A stretch of 64,000 bases of DNA from Pichia kudriavzevii (GCF_003054445.1 NC_042508.1:2232001-2296000); one strand, 5' to 3'. Numbered from the stretch's first letter, positions 38,236 to 48,859 are shown. Program-made: numbers and translations. The notes: a model not told the origin generated them from the sequence alone.

Positions 38236-41200
38236 ATGAAGTTTGGTAAATATTTGGCAGCCAGGCAGCTAGAATTGCCTGAATATTCACCATATTTCAT
38301 TAACTACAAACAGTTGAAAAAATTGATTAATGCCTTAACGCAAGATAATGTAAGTACGTTAAAGGCTAAGAATGGTTCCTTCTTCTTCAGATTGGAGAGA
38401 GAATTGGAGAAAGTCAACCAATTCTATCTTGAGAAAGAGTCGGAATTGAGGTTTAGGTTAGATTTGTTGGTTGAAAAGAAGAATAAATCGATGGACCACC
38501 TAATCTCTAAAAAGTCAATTACTTTTATATCCTTATATGATGGGTTTAAGAAATTTTCAAAAGACTTGGATAGATTAGAACAGTTTGTGGAATTGAATGA
38601 AACAGGATTTACAAAAGTTTTGAAGAAATGGGACAAGAGGTCGAAATCTTGTACTAAAGAATTATATCTTACAACAACGGTGAATGTCCAGCCTATTTTC
38701 CATCAGAATCAAATCGTCGAATTAAGCGATTTAGTTGCTAACAACTTGATGGAATTGGAATCAATATCTGATGGCGATAAATCTTTCATTAGGTACGAGG
38801 CTAAGAATAGGAAGGACGATTCTGACACTTGCAACTGTATCGAGAATGAAAATACAAATCCTGTTGTTGATAATGGAAGTGCCGAAAATGATGATTTCGG
38901 TTCATCCGATCAGTTGTATACCGATTTCTATGAAATCACACTACAGAATGCAAATTTACCAACTAAGGAACAGATGCTAAACTTAAAAGAGTGGTCAAAC
39001 CAAATCATCTCAAAGTTAAACGTGGATACGAAAAAGTATACTTTTTCAAAAGTCTTCATGCTTTTAATCCGTAACTTACAAATACCCGATGATTCAGTAT
39101 TACAGTTTTATGAATTTTTTAAAGAGTTTATCGATCTGAAATTCATCGATGATATAAATAAGCGAACTTGTCTCATTGAAGTTTCCACTTGTCAACATAG
39201 TAGAAACGAAGTTCTTCAAATATGTCTTGATTCAGAGGTTGATCCTTCGATCAAAGATATCACAGGTAGAACCTGTTTACATTATCTAACAGAAAACGGT
39301 AGGGATGATATGCTAGTTACTATCTTGTCCTTTTTCAAAGACAAATGGAACCTCTCACAGATTATCGATATCCAAGATAATGATTCGATATCTCCCCTTT
39401 TATTGGCAATTATAAATAACCATGTTTCGTCGGTGCAAATATTATTAGACTTTGGCGCAAACGGATTTCCAAAACAAAATGTTGAAACACCGATGTACCT
39501 GCCTTTAAATGTTGCCTGTAAATTTGGTAACTTGGAAATAGTCAAATTACTATTGCTTCAGTATGGAGCAACAGAATCCGCTAGAAAAGAAAACTTATTG
39601 ACTAACTCTTTCCAATGTAATGCAGAGGGTTTATTGCCTTTACATATAGTCGCCTCTTCGGGGAATAGTGATCTAGTGCCACTACTACTAAAATACGGTG
39701 CAGATATTAATCAAATTGATAAATTGAACAAATGGTCATCAATCTTCTATTCAGTGTTTAGTAATGATGAGAAAATGACTAAAACACTTATAGAGTATGG
39801 TGCTGATTTTACTTTGAAGGATGAAGATGGTAGAAACCCCTTATACTATGCAATATGGGAAGGTAATATATCAGTTTTTAACGTCCTATTAGAATCCATG
39901 AGAAGCCATCCCTTTCTAAATGGTAAACTAAGTGAGAGGAATCTTTCAAAGTCTAAAATTCAAGTGTCATCATTGACTCTAAGTATGAATACCAATGTGG
40001 ATCAATTTATTGACTTAAACAACCTCGATACAATTCCAGAATTATCGTTACCACCTCCTATTATCCCGCTTAGAAAGTATGGCCATAATTTCCTCGAAAA
40101 GAAAATATTCCTCAAGCTTTCATTTTACACAAATAGGTATTCGGTAAAATTGAATCCAAACGTGTTCATGGCGTCCATGCCTGGTAGAATAACAATTAGT
40201 AACAATGATTTGATTCCTCGAAATATCATGTTACCAGTTTTGGACAATGACAAAGTAGTAACATTTCAATTGGAAGGTATAGATGACGAGACGTTTGGTA
40301 TTGATTTTGAGTTGTTTCCGACCTTCGGTACCAGATTATTAGCAAAGGCGACATTGACATCCTCAATTCTAAAGTCAGAATACCCAGGTTTGGGTATGAG
40401 GAATATAGGTTATCTAGAGTTACCATTGCTTGATGTTAGGTTGAGAACAATAGGCTCTTTGCGGTTTACTTATGAATTAATTTATCCGTATTCAGGTAAA
40501 CCATTGGAGATTTCAATGCACGATACATATTGGAAATTATCGTCTATTGATAATGAAAATGACAAGGTGAAGGAGAAAAATGAAGATTGTCACCTCGCAT
40601 CTTTTGTCACCAGTTCTTCTCTCAATGGGGAGTACTATGGTATAAATGTCTGTCTATTACATGACGGTACTCCCATTGTTTGTCCCAGGGCATACATCCA
40701 GCCAATTGAGGGTGTTAAATTGCCAATTTCTATGTTTATGTTTGAACAGGTCAGAACAATGGTTTATGAAAGTGAAGACCATTATCTTAGAACTAGAGAG
40801 AAGTTACAGAATATAACGTTGGATGAGTTGAAAAAAGAGTTTAATGAAATCATAAGCCATGCTTATTTACCGCTTGAAGAATTTCTAGCGATTATTAACC
40901 ATCAATTGCCTCTTAACCTTGACATATTTTATCCATCAATTTATGAGCTGGCAAATTGTGATTTGAGAGAATTTGCTTATACTTCCAATAAAAGAATAAA
41001 TGCCGATGATCATAATCCTATGCACTCGACGAACAACTTGAACTATTTTGTGGATTCCATATTAAATGATATTTTCAATCATGTCAGATACTTGCGAAAC
41101 AATAACATCTCAAATTCAAGCCGGAAGCTGATGATTTCTTCTAATAACCCCAACGTTTGTACTCTTTTCAACTGGAAGCAACCTAACTACCCGGTGTTTT

Positions 41201-41724
41201 ACAACCTGAATGGCATAAAGTATAATAGGAGTGATAAACTATTTTATAGTTGCACCGCAAACGGTATTTCGAAAGGCGAGAAAAACGACACCAACAAGAG
41301 TATAGGAAATTATGGTGAACATACTACGAACAAAATATCAATAGATAATATTGATTCGATCAACAAAGATTCGACAGAATATATTAATTTGCTAGACTAT
41401 GATGACAAATTAACAAGGTCAATCAAGGCAGCCATAAATTATGTGTGCGCAAACAACTTACTTGGTATCACAGTTCCTGAGCGTATACTTAGCTTATGTC
41501 CTGAAATCGTCACATCAATTAGATCGAAAGGACTAATATTGGTTGCTACTAAGGACTGCTGTGACGATTCAATTCTTTCCAAACATGAGTATTTCCCAAG
41601 TAGTTGCGAGGACATTAATGATTTAGATGAAGAAATCAAACATCTTGAAGTTGCGAGCGACATAGTACCGAATGGCCATCGTTCAAACAATGTCACAACT
41701 TTTAGTGATTCTATAGACATGTAA
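38236..41724 (+). CDS. PHO81: PHO81, CDK inhibitor of the phosphate pathway (SPX-ankyrin-GDPD-like)
   Basis: Pho81 inhibits Pho80-Pho85 on phosphate starvation, freeing Pho4. The product is 1162 aa (S. cerevisiae 1178). N-terminal SPX domain: MKFGKYLAARQLELPEYSPYFINYKQLKKLI, with the basic inositol-pyrophosphate surface in KKSITFISLYDGFKKF. Six or so ankyrin repeats span about 330-550 (for example GRTCLHYLTENGRDDML and GLLPLHIVASSGNSDLVPLLLKYGADINQ). The C-terminal third is a degenerate glycerophosphodiester phosphodiesterase-like domain lacking an obvious catalytic HRG motif, as is usual for Pho81. Confidence 0.96.
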   Translation: MKFGKYLAARQLELPEYSPYFINYKQLKKLINALTQDNVSTLKAKNGSFFFRLERELEKVNQFYLEKESELRFRLDLLVEKKNKSMDHLISKKSITFISLYDGFKKFSKDLDRLEQFVELNETGFTKVLKKWDKRSKSCTKELYLTTTVNVQPIFHQNQIVELSDLVANNLMELESISDGDKSFIRYEAKNRKDDSDTCNCIENENTNPVVDNGSAENDDFGSSDQLYTDFYEITLQNANLPTKEQMLNLKEWSNQIISKLNVDTKKYTFSKVFMLLIRNLQIPDDSVLQFYEFFKEFIDLKFIDDINKRTCLIEVSTCQHSRNEVLQICLDSEVDPSIKDITGRTCLHYLTENGRDDMLVTILSFFKDKWNLSQIIDIQDNDSISPLLLAIINNHVSSVQILLDFGANGFPKQNVETPMYLPLNVACKFGNLEIVKLLLLQYGATESARKENLLTNSFQCNAEGLLPLHIVASSGNSDLVPLLLKYGADINQIDKLNKWSSIFYSVFSNDEKMTKTLIEYGADFTLKDEDGRNPLYYAIWEGNISVFNVLLESMRSHPFLNGKLSERNLSKSKIQVSSLTLSMNTNVDQFIDLNNLDTIPELSLPPPIIPLRKYGHNFLEKKIFLKLSFYTNRYSVKLNPNVFMASMPGRITISNNDLIPRNIMLPVLDNDKVVTFQLEGIDDETFGIDFELFPTFGTRLLAKATLTSSILKSEYPGLGMRNIGYLELPLLDVRLRTIGSLRFTYELIYPYSGKPLEISMHDTYWKLSSIDNENDKVKEKNEDCHLASFVTSSSLNGEYYGINVCLLHDGTPIVCPRAYIQPIEGVKLPISMFMFEQVRTMVYESEDHYLRTREKLQNITLDELKKEFNEIISHAYLPLEEFLAIINHQLPLNLDIFYPSIYELANCDLREFAYTSNKRINADDHNPMHSTNNLNYFVDSILNDIFNHVRYLRNNNISNSSRKLMISSNNPNVCTLFNWKQPNYPVFYNLNGIKYNRSDKLFYSCTANGISKGEKNDTNKSIGNYGEHTTNKISIDNIDSINKDSTEYINLLDYDDKLTRSIKAAINYVCANNLLGITVPERILSLCPEIVTSIRSKGLILVATKDCCDDSILSKHEYFPSSCEDINDLDEEIKHLEVASDIVPNGHRSNNVTTFSDSIDM

Positions 41725-42131
41725 CAACTTGACGGTTTTGTGTAGTTTGTTCTTTACTAGTTTTGAAAAAAAAAAAAATAAGACCACCCAATGAAACCAA
41801 ACGCAACTGGCTTAGACCTTCCAAATAAGGAAACTGAATATTATTATCTACAGGATCAGGACATAGTGAGTCTGCGTATTATGCGGAGGCTCAACCCATT
41901 TCGACTAAACTACTCGATCAGGAAGATTAAGCGAAATTTGGACTTGTGATTTAATACCAACCAGCAACAGCTACTCCTGAATCGTACCAGAGGATCGTGT
42001 ATAAAAAGAAGGATTGAACCTCTAGTTAGAAGTTACCAAATGTACCGGATGTACATAACATTGGTTATTAATCATCACAACACAAAACATATTAAAGTCT
42101 CCAAGAGAGAAGGAACAAAAGACTTGACACA
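41725..42131. other. Promoter of the aminotransferase gene
   Basis: 407 bp. An A-run follows PHO81 (41766-41779). A near-palindrome, TCTGCGTATTATGCGGA, at 41871-41887 (six of eight pairs match) could be a dimeric regulator site. A TATA box (TATAAAAAG) is at 42000-42008. No gene. Confidence 0.45.
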
Positions 42132-43550
42132 ATGGTAGCTAGTACAGTACAAGATTCTCAAGTTTTTCAAAGAGTAATCTCCGAAAAGTCCCCAATCCTA
42201 ACTAAAGCAAACGGGATGTACATCACTGTTGAAGATCCAGTCAGTGGGGAGCAAAAGGAAATTATCGATGCCATGACAGGTGCGGCAGTGGGTTCCCTTG
42301 GTCATCAGGATGCTGAGATCGTTCAAGCTATGTGTGATGCTGCGAAGACTTCCAACTATTCATTTGGTATTTATCTTGGAAACCGTGCCAGTGAAGAGCT
42401 CTCTTCTTTTATTATAGAACATTCCCCTAAAGATCATTTTGCATCTTGTTTATGGGTTGGTTCTGGATCTGAAGCCAACGAAAACGCAATGAAGATTGCC
42501 AAACAATATCATCTTGAAAAAGGTGATAGCAAAAGATATAAGTTTATTTCAAGATTAAACTCTTACCATGGTTTCACGATCGGCTCTTTGTCCATTGGTG
42601 ATGGTATTAGAAAAGCAGAATTTAAAGATATTCTATTGTCTGAAGATCAAACACCAAAGGTTTCAGCATGTTACCCATACAGAGGTATCAAAGGAGGTAT
42701 GACAGAAGAAGATTATACTAAAGAATTGCTTGACGAACTTGAGCAGAAGTTTATTGAATCGGACCCCAACACTGTCGCTGCAGTTTACTTAGAAACCGTT
42801 GGGGGTTCGAGTTTTGGAACATGTTTACCACCAAAAGGTTATCTTGATGGCGTGAAAAGAATATGTGATAAATATGGTGCATTATTCTGCCTTGACGAGG
42901 TCATGGTAGGTTTAGGTAGAAATGGTAAATATCATTGTTATGAATCATTCATGTCACCTGGATTAGGTCCTGATTTAATGACAGTCGGTAAAACCATCGG
43001 GTCCGGTTATGTTACACTTGCTGGTGTTTTAATCTCACCAAAAGTTAAGGATGCGGTTGTTGCTGGTTCTAATGCCTCCAACGGTGCACAGACATACCAT
43101 TGCCATGAATTCAACTGCAAAGTTGGTTTGGAAGTCCAGAAGAAGCTCTGGAGGGAAGATTACTTCAGCAAGGGTGCTAAAGTAGGTAGATACATGATGG
43201 AACAAATCAAAGAAAGGACCAAGAGTTTCAAGACCGCCGGTGATGTGAGGGGTTTGCCATTGTTTTTCTCTGTCGAGCTATGTGACCCAGTAACAAAACA
43301 ACCGCTTCCACCATCATACAAATACGCTTACAAGGTTCAAGATAAATGCTTCGAAAAGGGAATCACTACAATGGGATTCCAAGGGACCGCCGGTTCCACT
43401 ACCGATGCTGATGGTAAAATTGTTGGACTTGGAGATCATATCAGTCTTGCCCCAGCATACATCATCACTCAAAAAGAAGGTGAGCTTATTGTGGATGCCT
43501 TTGTTAGTGCACTAGCTGAAGCTGAAGCTGAATATTTTGCCTCTATATAA
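42132..43550 (+). CDS. Class III PLP-dependent aminotransferase
   Basis: 472 aa. Family features: GSGSEAN phosphate-binding loop (110-116), aromatic YHG (145-147) that stacks on PLP, D255 of CLDEVMVGLGRNGKY contacting the pyridine nitrogen, and the Schiff-base lysine K287 in MTVGKTIGSGY. The usual GKGLGGGY form is replaced by GKTIGSGY. No mitochondrial presequence or C-terminal SKL is evident, so probably cytosolic. It differs from ornithine, acetylornithine and GABA transaminases that I would recognise. It belongs with poorly characterised fungal omega-type aminotransferases; substrate unknown. Confidence 0.88.
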   Translation: MVASTVQDSQVFQRVISEKSPILTKANGMYITVEDPVSGEQKEIIDAMTGAAVGSLGHQDAEIVQAMCDAAKTSNYSFGIYLGNRASEELSSFIIEHSPKDHFASCLWVGSGSEANENAMKIAKQYHLEKGDSKRYKFISRLNSYHGFTIGSLSIGDGIRKAEFKDILLSEDQTPKVSACYPYRGIKGGMTEEDYTKELLDELEQKFIESDPNTVAAVYLETVGGSSFGTCLPPKGYLDGVKRICDKYGALFCLDEVMVGLGRNGKYHCYESFMSPGLGPDLMTVGKTIGSGYVTLAGVLISPKVKDAVVAGSNASNGAQTYHCHEFNCKVGLEVQKKLWREDYFSKGAKVGRYMMEQIKERTKSFKTAGDVRGLPLFFSVELCDPVTKQPLPPSYKYAYKVQDKCFEKGITTMGFQGTAGSTTDADGKIVGLGDHISLAPAYIITQKEGELIVDAFVSALAEAEAEYFASI

Positions 43551-43823
43551 ATGTTTCTGTAATTTGTTTGTTATTGATTAGTGTCTAGGTAATTGAAGAG
43601 AAAAAAAAACATGGCAAATTCGGCTTGCCTTCTCCGATGAACTTTCGAGAATCTCGTACATTTGTGGGAAACGGCCCGTTTCCTGAATTTTTCACAAGCG
43701 TGTTAAATGCTTAACTTTATTGATCAAAACCGTGATAACACCTAACTAAAGGACAGGTAGAGCCACCCGGACAGGCACTTATTTCAGCGGAGGGCAAATA
43801 AACCTCTAAATACAATAGAAAAA

Positions 43824-44864
43824 ATGACCAGCAACACCACAACAGAAAAAATCAAAATGATCCCCGGAATTACAGGCGATATTGAGTATAAAGACCCTTT
43901 ATTCACTATGCCTTCAATATTAGGGCCATATAAGGTGGCATTGTTATCTTATGCCTCATCGATGATATCGACCACCTGCGGATTCCCATTGGATTCCATA
44001 AAGACGAGAATGCAGATCCATACATATCCAACGGCTTTAAACTGTCTCAAAGCAACGATACTAAACGAGGGATTCCGTGGGTTATTCAGAGGTTTAGCCG
44101 TACCATTATTTTCTACCTCGTTGACACGTTCACTGACTGTGTCAATCTATACAAACTGCAAACCGATGGTTTCCTCAATAGTACCTTCCTTTGACATTGT
44201 AAGTATAGAAAACCAAGAAACTAAGCGGTTTATACAGAATTATCCGGTTTCCTTCCTCTCTGGAGTGTGTGCCGGTGCTTTGATTTCATTATTTGCTTGT
44301 CCTTTTGAATTAACTAAGATATTTCAGCAAATTGTCCTGGTTGTCAATAGAGATGGTAATTTCATGAAGGAAAAAAGCAAGCTTCCAACTAGAGTCGTGG
44401 AGATTGCAAGAAATATAGTAAAGTATGAAGGATTAAAGGGACTGTATTCAGGATATAGATTTCATGTCGTTAGAGATGGGTTTAGTGCTGGTATCTTTTA
44501 TAGCGTCTATGAAACGGTAAAACTAACTTTGCAGGCAAAACTGAATCAATCTAAAGCTCTCAGTGACAAAGAAAAGTCAAGTTTGGGAGCTTTGTGTGTT
44601 CCGTTATCCGGTGCTATTTCAGGTAGCTTGTCATGGGTACTTGTGTATCCCATAGATACCGTTAAGGCTAATTACCAAAAGGATGTCTTACGAAATATCA
44701 TTAGGGCAAAAATGGGCCTGTCAAAATTGGAAATCAAGCCTAAGAAAATCGAATATTTTAATAGAGAAATGTACAAAGGTTTTGGACCATCTATTACAAG
44801 ATCAGTAGGTGTTACTATGATATTTTTTTCTGCATTTGAATATTTCATGAAAAACATTGCATGA
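43824..44864 (+). CDS. Mitochondrial carrier family protein, substrate unassigned
   Basis: 346 aa with three repeats of the solute-carrier family: GFPLDSIKTRMQ (about 53), ACPFELTKIFQQ (about 166) and VYPIDTVKANYQ (about 277), each ending a first transmembrane helix, followed by G-x-GLxxG-like loops (GFRGLFRGL, GLKGLYSGY). The N-terminus (about 1-35) is longer than usual. The second signature has TKI rather than K-x-R. It may correspond to the little-studied S. cerevisiae carrier YFR045W, but I cannot confirm this. It is probably an inner-membrane antiporter. Confidence 0.85.
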   Translation: MTSNTTTEKIKMIPGITGDIEYKDPLFTMPSILGPYKVALLSYASSMISTTCGFPLDSIKTRMQIHTYPTALNCLKATILNEGFRGLFRGLAVPLFSTSLTRSLTVSIYTNCKPMVSSIVPSFDIVSIENQETKRFIQNYPVSFLSGVCAGALISLFACPFELTKIFQQIVLVVNRDGNFMKEKSKLPTRVVEIARNIVKYEGLKGLYSGYRFHVVRDGFSAGIFYSVYETVKLTLQAKLNQSKALSDKEKSSLGALCVPLSGAISGSLSWVLVYPIDTVKANYQKDVLRNIIRAKMGLSKLEIKPKKIEYFNREMYKGFGPSITRSVGVTMIFFSAFEYFMKNIA

Positions 44865-45101
44865 ATTTAATCCATAAAGTCTTGAAATTTCTCTATTAGT
44901 TTTTATTGACCTTTCTTCTTTCATTCTACTTGTATTTATTTTCCAACATACTTATTTATTCGTAAGCTTGGAGTGAATCCTAATATATTCTTTTCAAACT
45001 TCCCTGCTATATAGATATACAGTTCTCTAAATTTTCGAGAAATTTTTGGGCACGCTGCCTATATCACAAAACAGCTATACACATCATCTAATGTTCCTAG
45101 T

Positions 45102-46805
45102 TTACTTTTTGTGCTTTTTGGCTGGCTTTGATTTCTCTTGTTCCAGCTTTCTTTTGAGTATGTTCTTCAAAAACTTATCATCATCAATTGTAATGTACCT
45201 GTTATTGCCATCCTCATTTTTCGGTGGAAATTTTCCATCAATCACATCTCTTAAACATTGCGCTTCATTGAAAAGGACAACATCTGCTAGTTCCTTTTTA
45301 GTAAATGCTCCAGCTTTTTCGGGAAGGTTATAAGTGCCGTCAATTATATGGGTTGGATACTCTGAGAGCCTTAACTTGATTAGCTCTTCCAAATAGTCTT
45401 TTACCGATTTCGTGATAAATGAGTTTCTCTCTATCAGCTGGTAAGATTTCAGAATTGTTCGATTTATCAAGGCTAAAAGTTCAGGTGATGGTTTCCTTTC
45501 GATAGATTTTGTAATCTTTTTAAACCATTTTTCATCTGATTGACCGGCTTGCAAGATTGAAGTTAGAATTTGAAGTAGAAGTACAACGTCAATCAAAACC
45601 TCACCATTAGCATATATCTCATATCTTTCCGATATGATTGTTGAATCAGATTCTCTCATCATTTCCTCGTCGAGATACTCAGATTCTGCGATGGTTTCAA
45701 TAATACATTCAATCAAGTGACTTGCCTGTGGCTCCTTAATACATTCAATCTTCGTTGAGAAAAGCCCTTCAAAATACACTTTGATAGAACTAAGAAGAAG
45801 TTCTGCAAACTCAAATTTTGAGGAAGGTAGTTCAACGTATCCATACTTGCGTAATATTTCGGAATTGGGTAATTCACCGTATATGTTAAAAATTTGTTCG
45901 CCTTTTGGAATGTCCTTGTCTGCAACCATGACAAGCTTTGTTTTTTCGTACTTTAAGGTTGCATTGAAGTGTGATGTGTTTGAATTGAGTGTGTCTGCCA
46001 ATGGTACCATTGACTTGAAATATGTGTCTTCATATACCGGGTCAACTGCTTCATCGAGGTCTTCATCAACACTTAATTCATCATCTTCATCTTCAGTATG
46101 ATGGTGATTTATTTCATGATGTGCGTCCTCACAATGATGGTCATCCATGATTATTGTTTCATGACTCTCTTTTTCGTTTACTTCCTCTTCTTCAGCGTCC
46201 TCTTGTTCTACAGTTTCAATTTCTTCTGGATGATCTACATCAAATGAATAGCTCATAATTAAACTTGCAACAATGTGGAACCTCTCTAAAGTTAAAAATT
46301 CTGCTAATTGAGGCAGTTTCAATTTATTTGGTATTACATTACCAATTAGGATTGCATACATTTGCTCAGCAGCATCCTTACCAATTCTACCCAAAACACC
46401 AGATGGTTTTAAAAGTTGCAACTCTTCGTCATTCCAAAACATAAGGCTGGAGTAATTCTCCCTGTTAAGAGGTAAGACGTTGAAGTAGTGGTAAAACTTG
46501 GATTTCTCACCGAGAAACCACTCATAGGCAACACAGGCAATCAATGCTTGCCATTGGTTCAAAGCGTACAACTCAGCCTTGTTCTCAGATCGCAGCTGCG
46601 TTAATGCTGCATTATCAATATTCAAGATATGGTCTCTTGAAAGTTCAAATAGTATTTCACCCTTTTTAATGTTGTCTGTAGCTATCAAACCACGACCTTC
46701 ACCAGATTTCCTCAAGTCGGCGACTTCAAATTTCGAAGAAACGCTAGAAAACTGTTTTTGCACCCAATTAACAAAATTCTCAGTTTCCTTATCAAAGTCG
46801 GACAT
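45102..46805 (-). CDS. RKM4: RKM4-type SET-domain ribosomal lysine methyltransferase
   Basis: 567 aa from the ATG at 46805 (the frame extends 5' to 46946 but the body aligns from MSDFDKETENFVNWVQ). Rkm4 monomethylates ribosomal protein eL42. Features: split SET domain beginning ADLRKSGEGRGLIATDNIKKGEILFELSRDHIL and ending LADTLNSNTSHFNATLKYE ... GEQIFNIYGELPNSEILRKYGYVE, followed by a Rubisco-LSMT substrate-binding helical domain. A Glu/Asp/His-rich insertion (about residues 200-255) interrupts the SET fold, making the protein longer than Rkm4 (494 aa). Lysine-rich C-terminus (SKPAKKHKK). Rkm4 rather than Rkm3 is likely, not certain. Confidence 0.82.
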   Translation of the reverse strand: MSDFDKETENFVNWVQKQFSSVSSKFEVADLRKSGEGRGLIATDNIKKGEILFELSRDHILNIDNAALTQLRSENKAELYALNQWQALIACVAYEWFLGEKSKFYHYFNVLPLNRENYSSLMFWNDEELQLLKPSGVLGRIGKDAAEQMYAILIGNVIPNKLKLPQLAEFLTLERFHIVASLIMSYSFDVDHPEEIETVEQEDAEEEEVNEKESHETIIMDDHHCEDAHHEINHHHTEDEDDELSVDEDLDEAVDPVYEDTYFKSMVPLADTLNSNTSHFNATLKYEKTKLVMVADKDIPKGEQIFNIYGELPNSEILRKYGYVELPSSKFEFAELLLSSIKVYFEGLFSTKIECIKEPQASHLIECIIETIAESEYLDEEMMRESDSTIISERYEIYANGEVLIDVVLLLQILTSILQAGQSDEKWFKKITKSIERKPSPELLALINRTILKSYQLIERNSFITKSVKDYLEELIKLRLSEYPTHIIDGTYNLPEKAGAFTKKELADVVLFNEAQCLRDVIDGKFPPKNEDGNNRYITIDDDKFLKNILKRKLEQEKSKPAKKHKK

Positions 46806-47113
46806 GATTAAGGTTGCTTCACAGGAAACCAGAAGGGTATATATTTGAAAGAAAGTCAAATTCGGGTGAAAAAAGAAGTGAAAAATTTCAACTAAAAAAA
46901 AAAATTGTGTTTGGCTTTTTGATAGACAAAAAAGTTGAGCCTCCATGGATTCATATTTCTGGAACCTTCTCTGTCTCGATCAGTGAGCAAAAACCTATTT
47001 TCTTTAAAAATGGAAGGCTTCTGTAGGAATAGACCATCTTGAAAAGCAAAGTTGTTATTGTTGGCGTCTTCTGGTCTACACCAAACTACTCTTTAATTGA
47101 ACTAGTATCTACA
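46806..47113. other. Divergent RKM4/STI1 promoter
   Basis: 308 bp, A-rich near 46890-46905, with a perfect heat-shock element nearer STI1. No gene. Confidence 0.45.
46957..46969 (+). promoter_or_regulatory. Heat-shock element upstream of STI1
   Basis: TTC-TG-GAA-CC-TTC: three perfect alternating nTTCn/nGAAn units, the minimal strong Hsf1 site, 145 bp upstream of the STI1 start. STI1 is a known heat-inducible Hsf1 target in yeast. Confidence 0.75.
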
Positions 47114-48859
47114 ATGTCCACAGAAGAATATAAGGCTAAGGGTAACGACGCATTCCGTCAAAAAAACTTCCAAGAAGCAATTGATTATTTTACAAAGGCA
47201 ATAGAAGCCTCTGAAACATCAAACCATGTTCTATACTCAAACAGATCTGCTTGTTACGCTTCTTTGCATAAATATGACGATGCCTTAAATGATGCAAATG
47301 AGTGTGTGAAAATCAACCCAACATGGGCAAAAGGTTACAATAGAGTTGGTGCCGCAGAGTTTGGTCTAGGTAAATACGAGGAAGCAATCAATGCTTATAA
47401 CAAAGCGCTTGAAATCGAGCCAACTAACGCAATGGCAAAGGAAGGTCTTACTTCAGCCAGTCAAGCAAAGGAGTCTGCCTCCAGTCCAAATGTAAATGAT
47501 ATGTTCGGCAAGTTTACTGATCCACAATTGATTAACAAATTGAAGGTTAACCCTAAAACAGCGGAAATGATGAAGGATCCTTCCCTTGTTGAAAAAGTCA
47601 GAAAAATGCAAACAGATCCTCAATCCGTTGCCCAAGATATGATGTCTGATCCAAGATTAATGACCGTTGTAACTACTATTTTGGGTATTGATTTGCAGCA
47701 ACCACCTAATGGCGGTGCTGGTGCACCTTCTTCATTTGACAATGATGTACAAATGAAGGATGCAGAACCAGCATCAGCAGCTGCAGATGAAAGTCCAGCG
47801 CCAAAGAAGGAAGAAACAAAACCAAAGGCAGCAGAAAAACCTAAGGAGGAGCCAGTTTCTTCTGAAAAGGAGCTAGCAGATTCCTACAAAGCACAAGCTA
47901 ATACCTTGTATAAGCAAAAGAAATTTGATGAAGCTATTGAATTGTACAACAAGGCTTGGGAAACCTATAAAGATATTACTTATTTGAACAACAGAGCAGC
48001 CGCGGAGTTTGAGAAGGGTGATTACGATGCTTCTATTCAAACCTGCCTAACTGCTGTAGACGAAGGTAGAGAAATGAGGGCAAACTATCAACTTGTTGCA
48101 AAATCTTTTGCCAGAATCGGTAACTGCTACGTGAAAAAGGACGATTTGAAGAAAGCAATCGAATATTACGAGAAATCATTGACCGAACATAGAAATGCAG
48201 ACACCCTTAAAAAATTAAGGGCAGCTGAGAAGGAATTGAAAGATAGGGAAGCTCGTGCATATATTGACAAAGATAAAGCTGAAGAAGCGAGATTGAAAGG
48301 TAAGGAATACTTTACTCAAGGCGATTGGCCTAATGCAGTTAAGGCGTACGCCGAAATGATCAAGAGGGATCCTAGTGATGCTAGGGGATACTCAAACAGA
48401 GCTGCTGCTTTGGCTAAATTGATGTCTTTTCCAGACGCTATCAGAGATTGTGATGAGGCAATCAAGTTAGATCCTACTTTTATTAGAGCATACATCAGGA
48501 AGGCCAATGCTCAACTAGCAATGAAAGAATACAAGCCATGTATCGACACACTATACGAAGCTAAGGATGCAGAAATGAAGAATGGAAACAACCCTGCAAC
48601 TTTGAGGGAAATTGAAGGATTATTGCAAAAGGCTCTAAGTCAAAGATTCGAACCATTAGAGGGTGAAACATATGAACAGTCTGTTGCAAGGTTCCAAAAG
48701 GACCCAGAAGTTGTTGAAATTCTTCAAGATCCTGTTATGAATACCATTTTACAACAAGCCCAAGGTAACCCAGCTGCACTACAGGAACACATGAAGAATC
48801 CTGAAGTTTACAAGAAGATTCTTATTTTGATGGCTGCTGGTATTATCAGGACCCGTTAA
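47114..48859 (+). CDS. STI1: STI1, Hsp70-Hsp90 organising co-chaperone (Hop)
   Basis: Sti1 hands clients from Hsp70 to Hsp90 and inhibits the Hsp90 ATPase. The product is 581 aa from the ATG at 47114 (589 in S. cerevisiae); the frame extends upstream without a better start. Domains: TPR1 (about 1-110, STEEYKAKGNDAFRQKNF), DP1 (about 130-195, FGKFTDPQLINKLKVNPKT ... DPRLMTVVTTILG), a charged Ala/Pro/Lys linker, TPR2A (about 255-370), TPR2B (about 385-510) and DP2 (about 525-581, VARFQKDPEVVEILQDPVM ... GIIRTR). Codon use suggests good expression. A perfect heat-shock element precedes it. Confidence 0.97.
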   Translation: MSTEEYKAKGNDAFRQKNFQEAIDYFTKAIEASETSNHVLYSNRSACYASLHKYDDALNDANECVKINPTWAKGYNRVGAAEFGLGKYEEAINAYNKALEIEPTNAMAKEGLTSASQAKESASSPNVNDMFGKFTDPQLINKLKVNPKTAEMMKDPSLVEKVRKMQTDPQSVAQDMMSDPRLMTVVTTILGIDLQQPPNGGAGAPSSFDNDVQMKDAEPASAAADESPAPKKEETKPKAAEKPKEEPVSSEKELADSYKAQANTLYKQKKFDEAIELYNKAWETYKDITYLNNRAAAEFEKGDYDASIQTCLTAVDEGREMRANYQLVAKSFARIGNCYVKKDDLKKAIEYYEKSLTEHRNADTLKKLRAAEKELKDREARAYIDKDKAEEARLKGKEYFTQGDWPNAVKAYAEMIKRDPSDARGYSNRAAALAKLMSFPDAIRDCDEAIKLDPTFIRAYIRKANAQLAMKEYKPCIDTLYEAKDAEMKNGNNPATLREIEGLLQKALSQRFEPLEGETYEQSVARFQKDPEVVEILQDPVMNTILQQAQGNPAALQEHMKNPEVYKKILILMAAGIIRTR

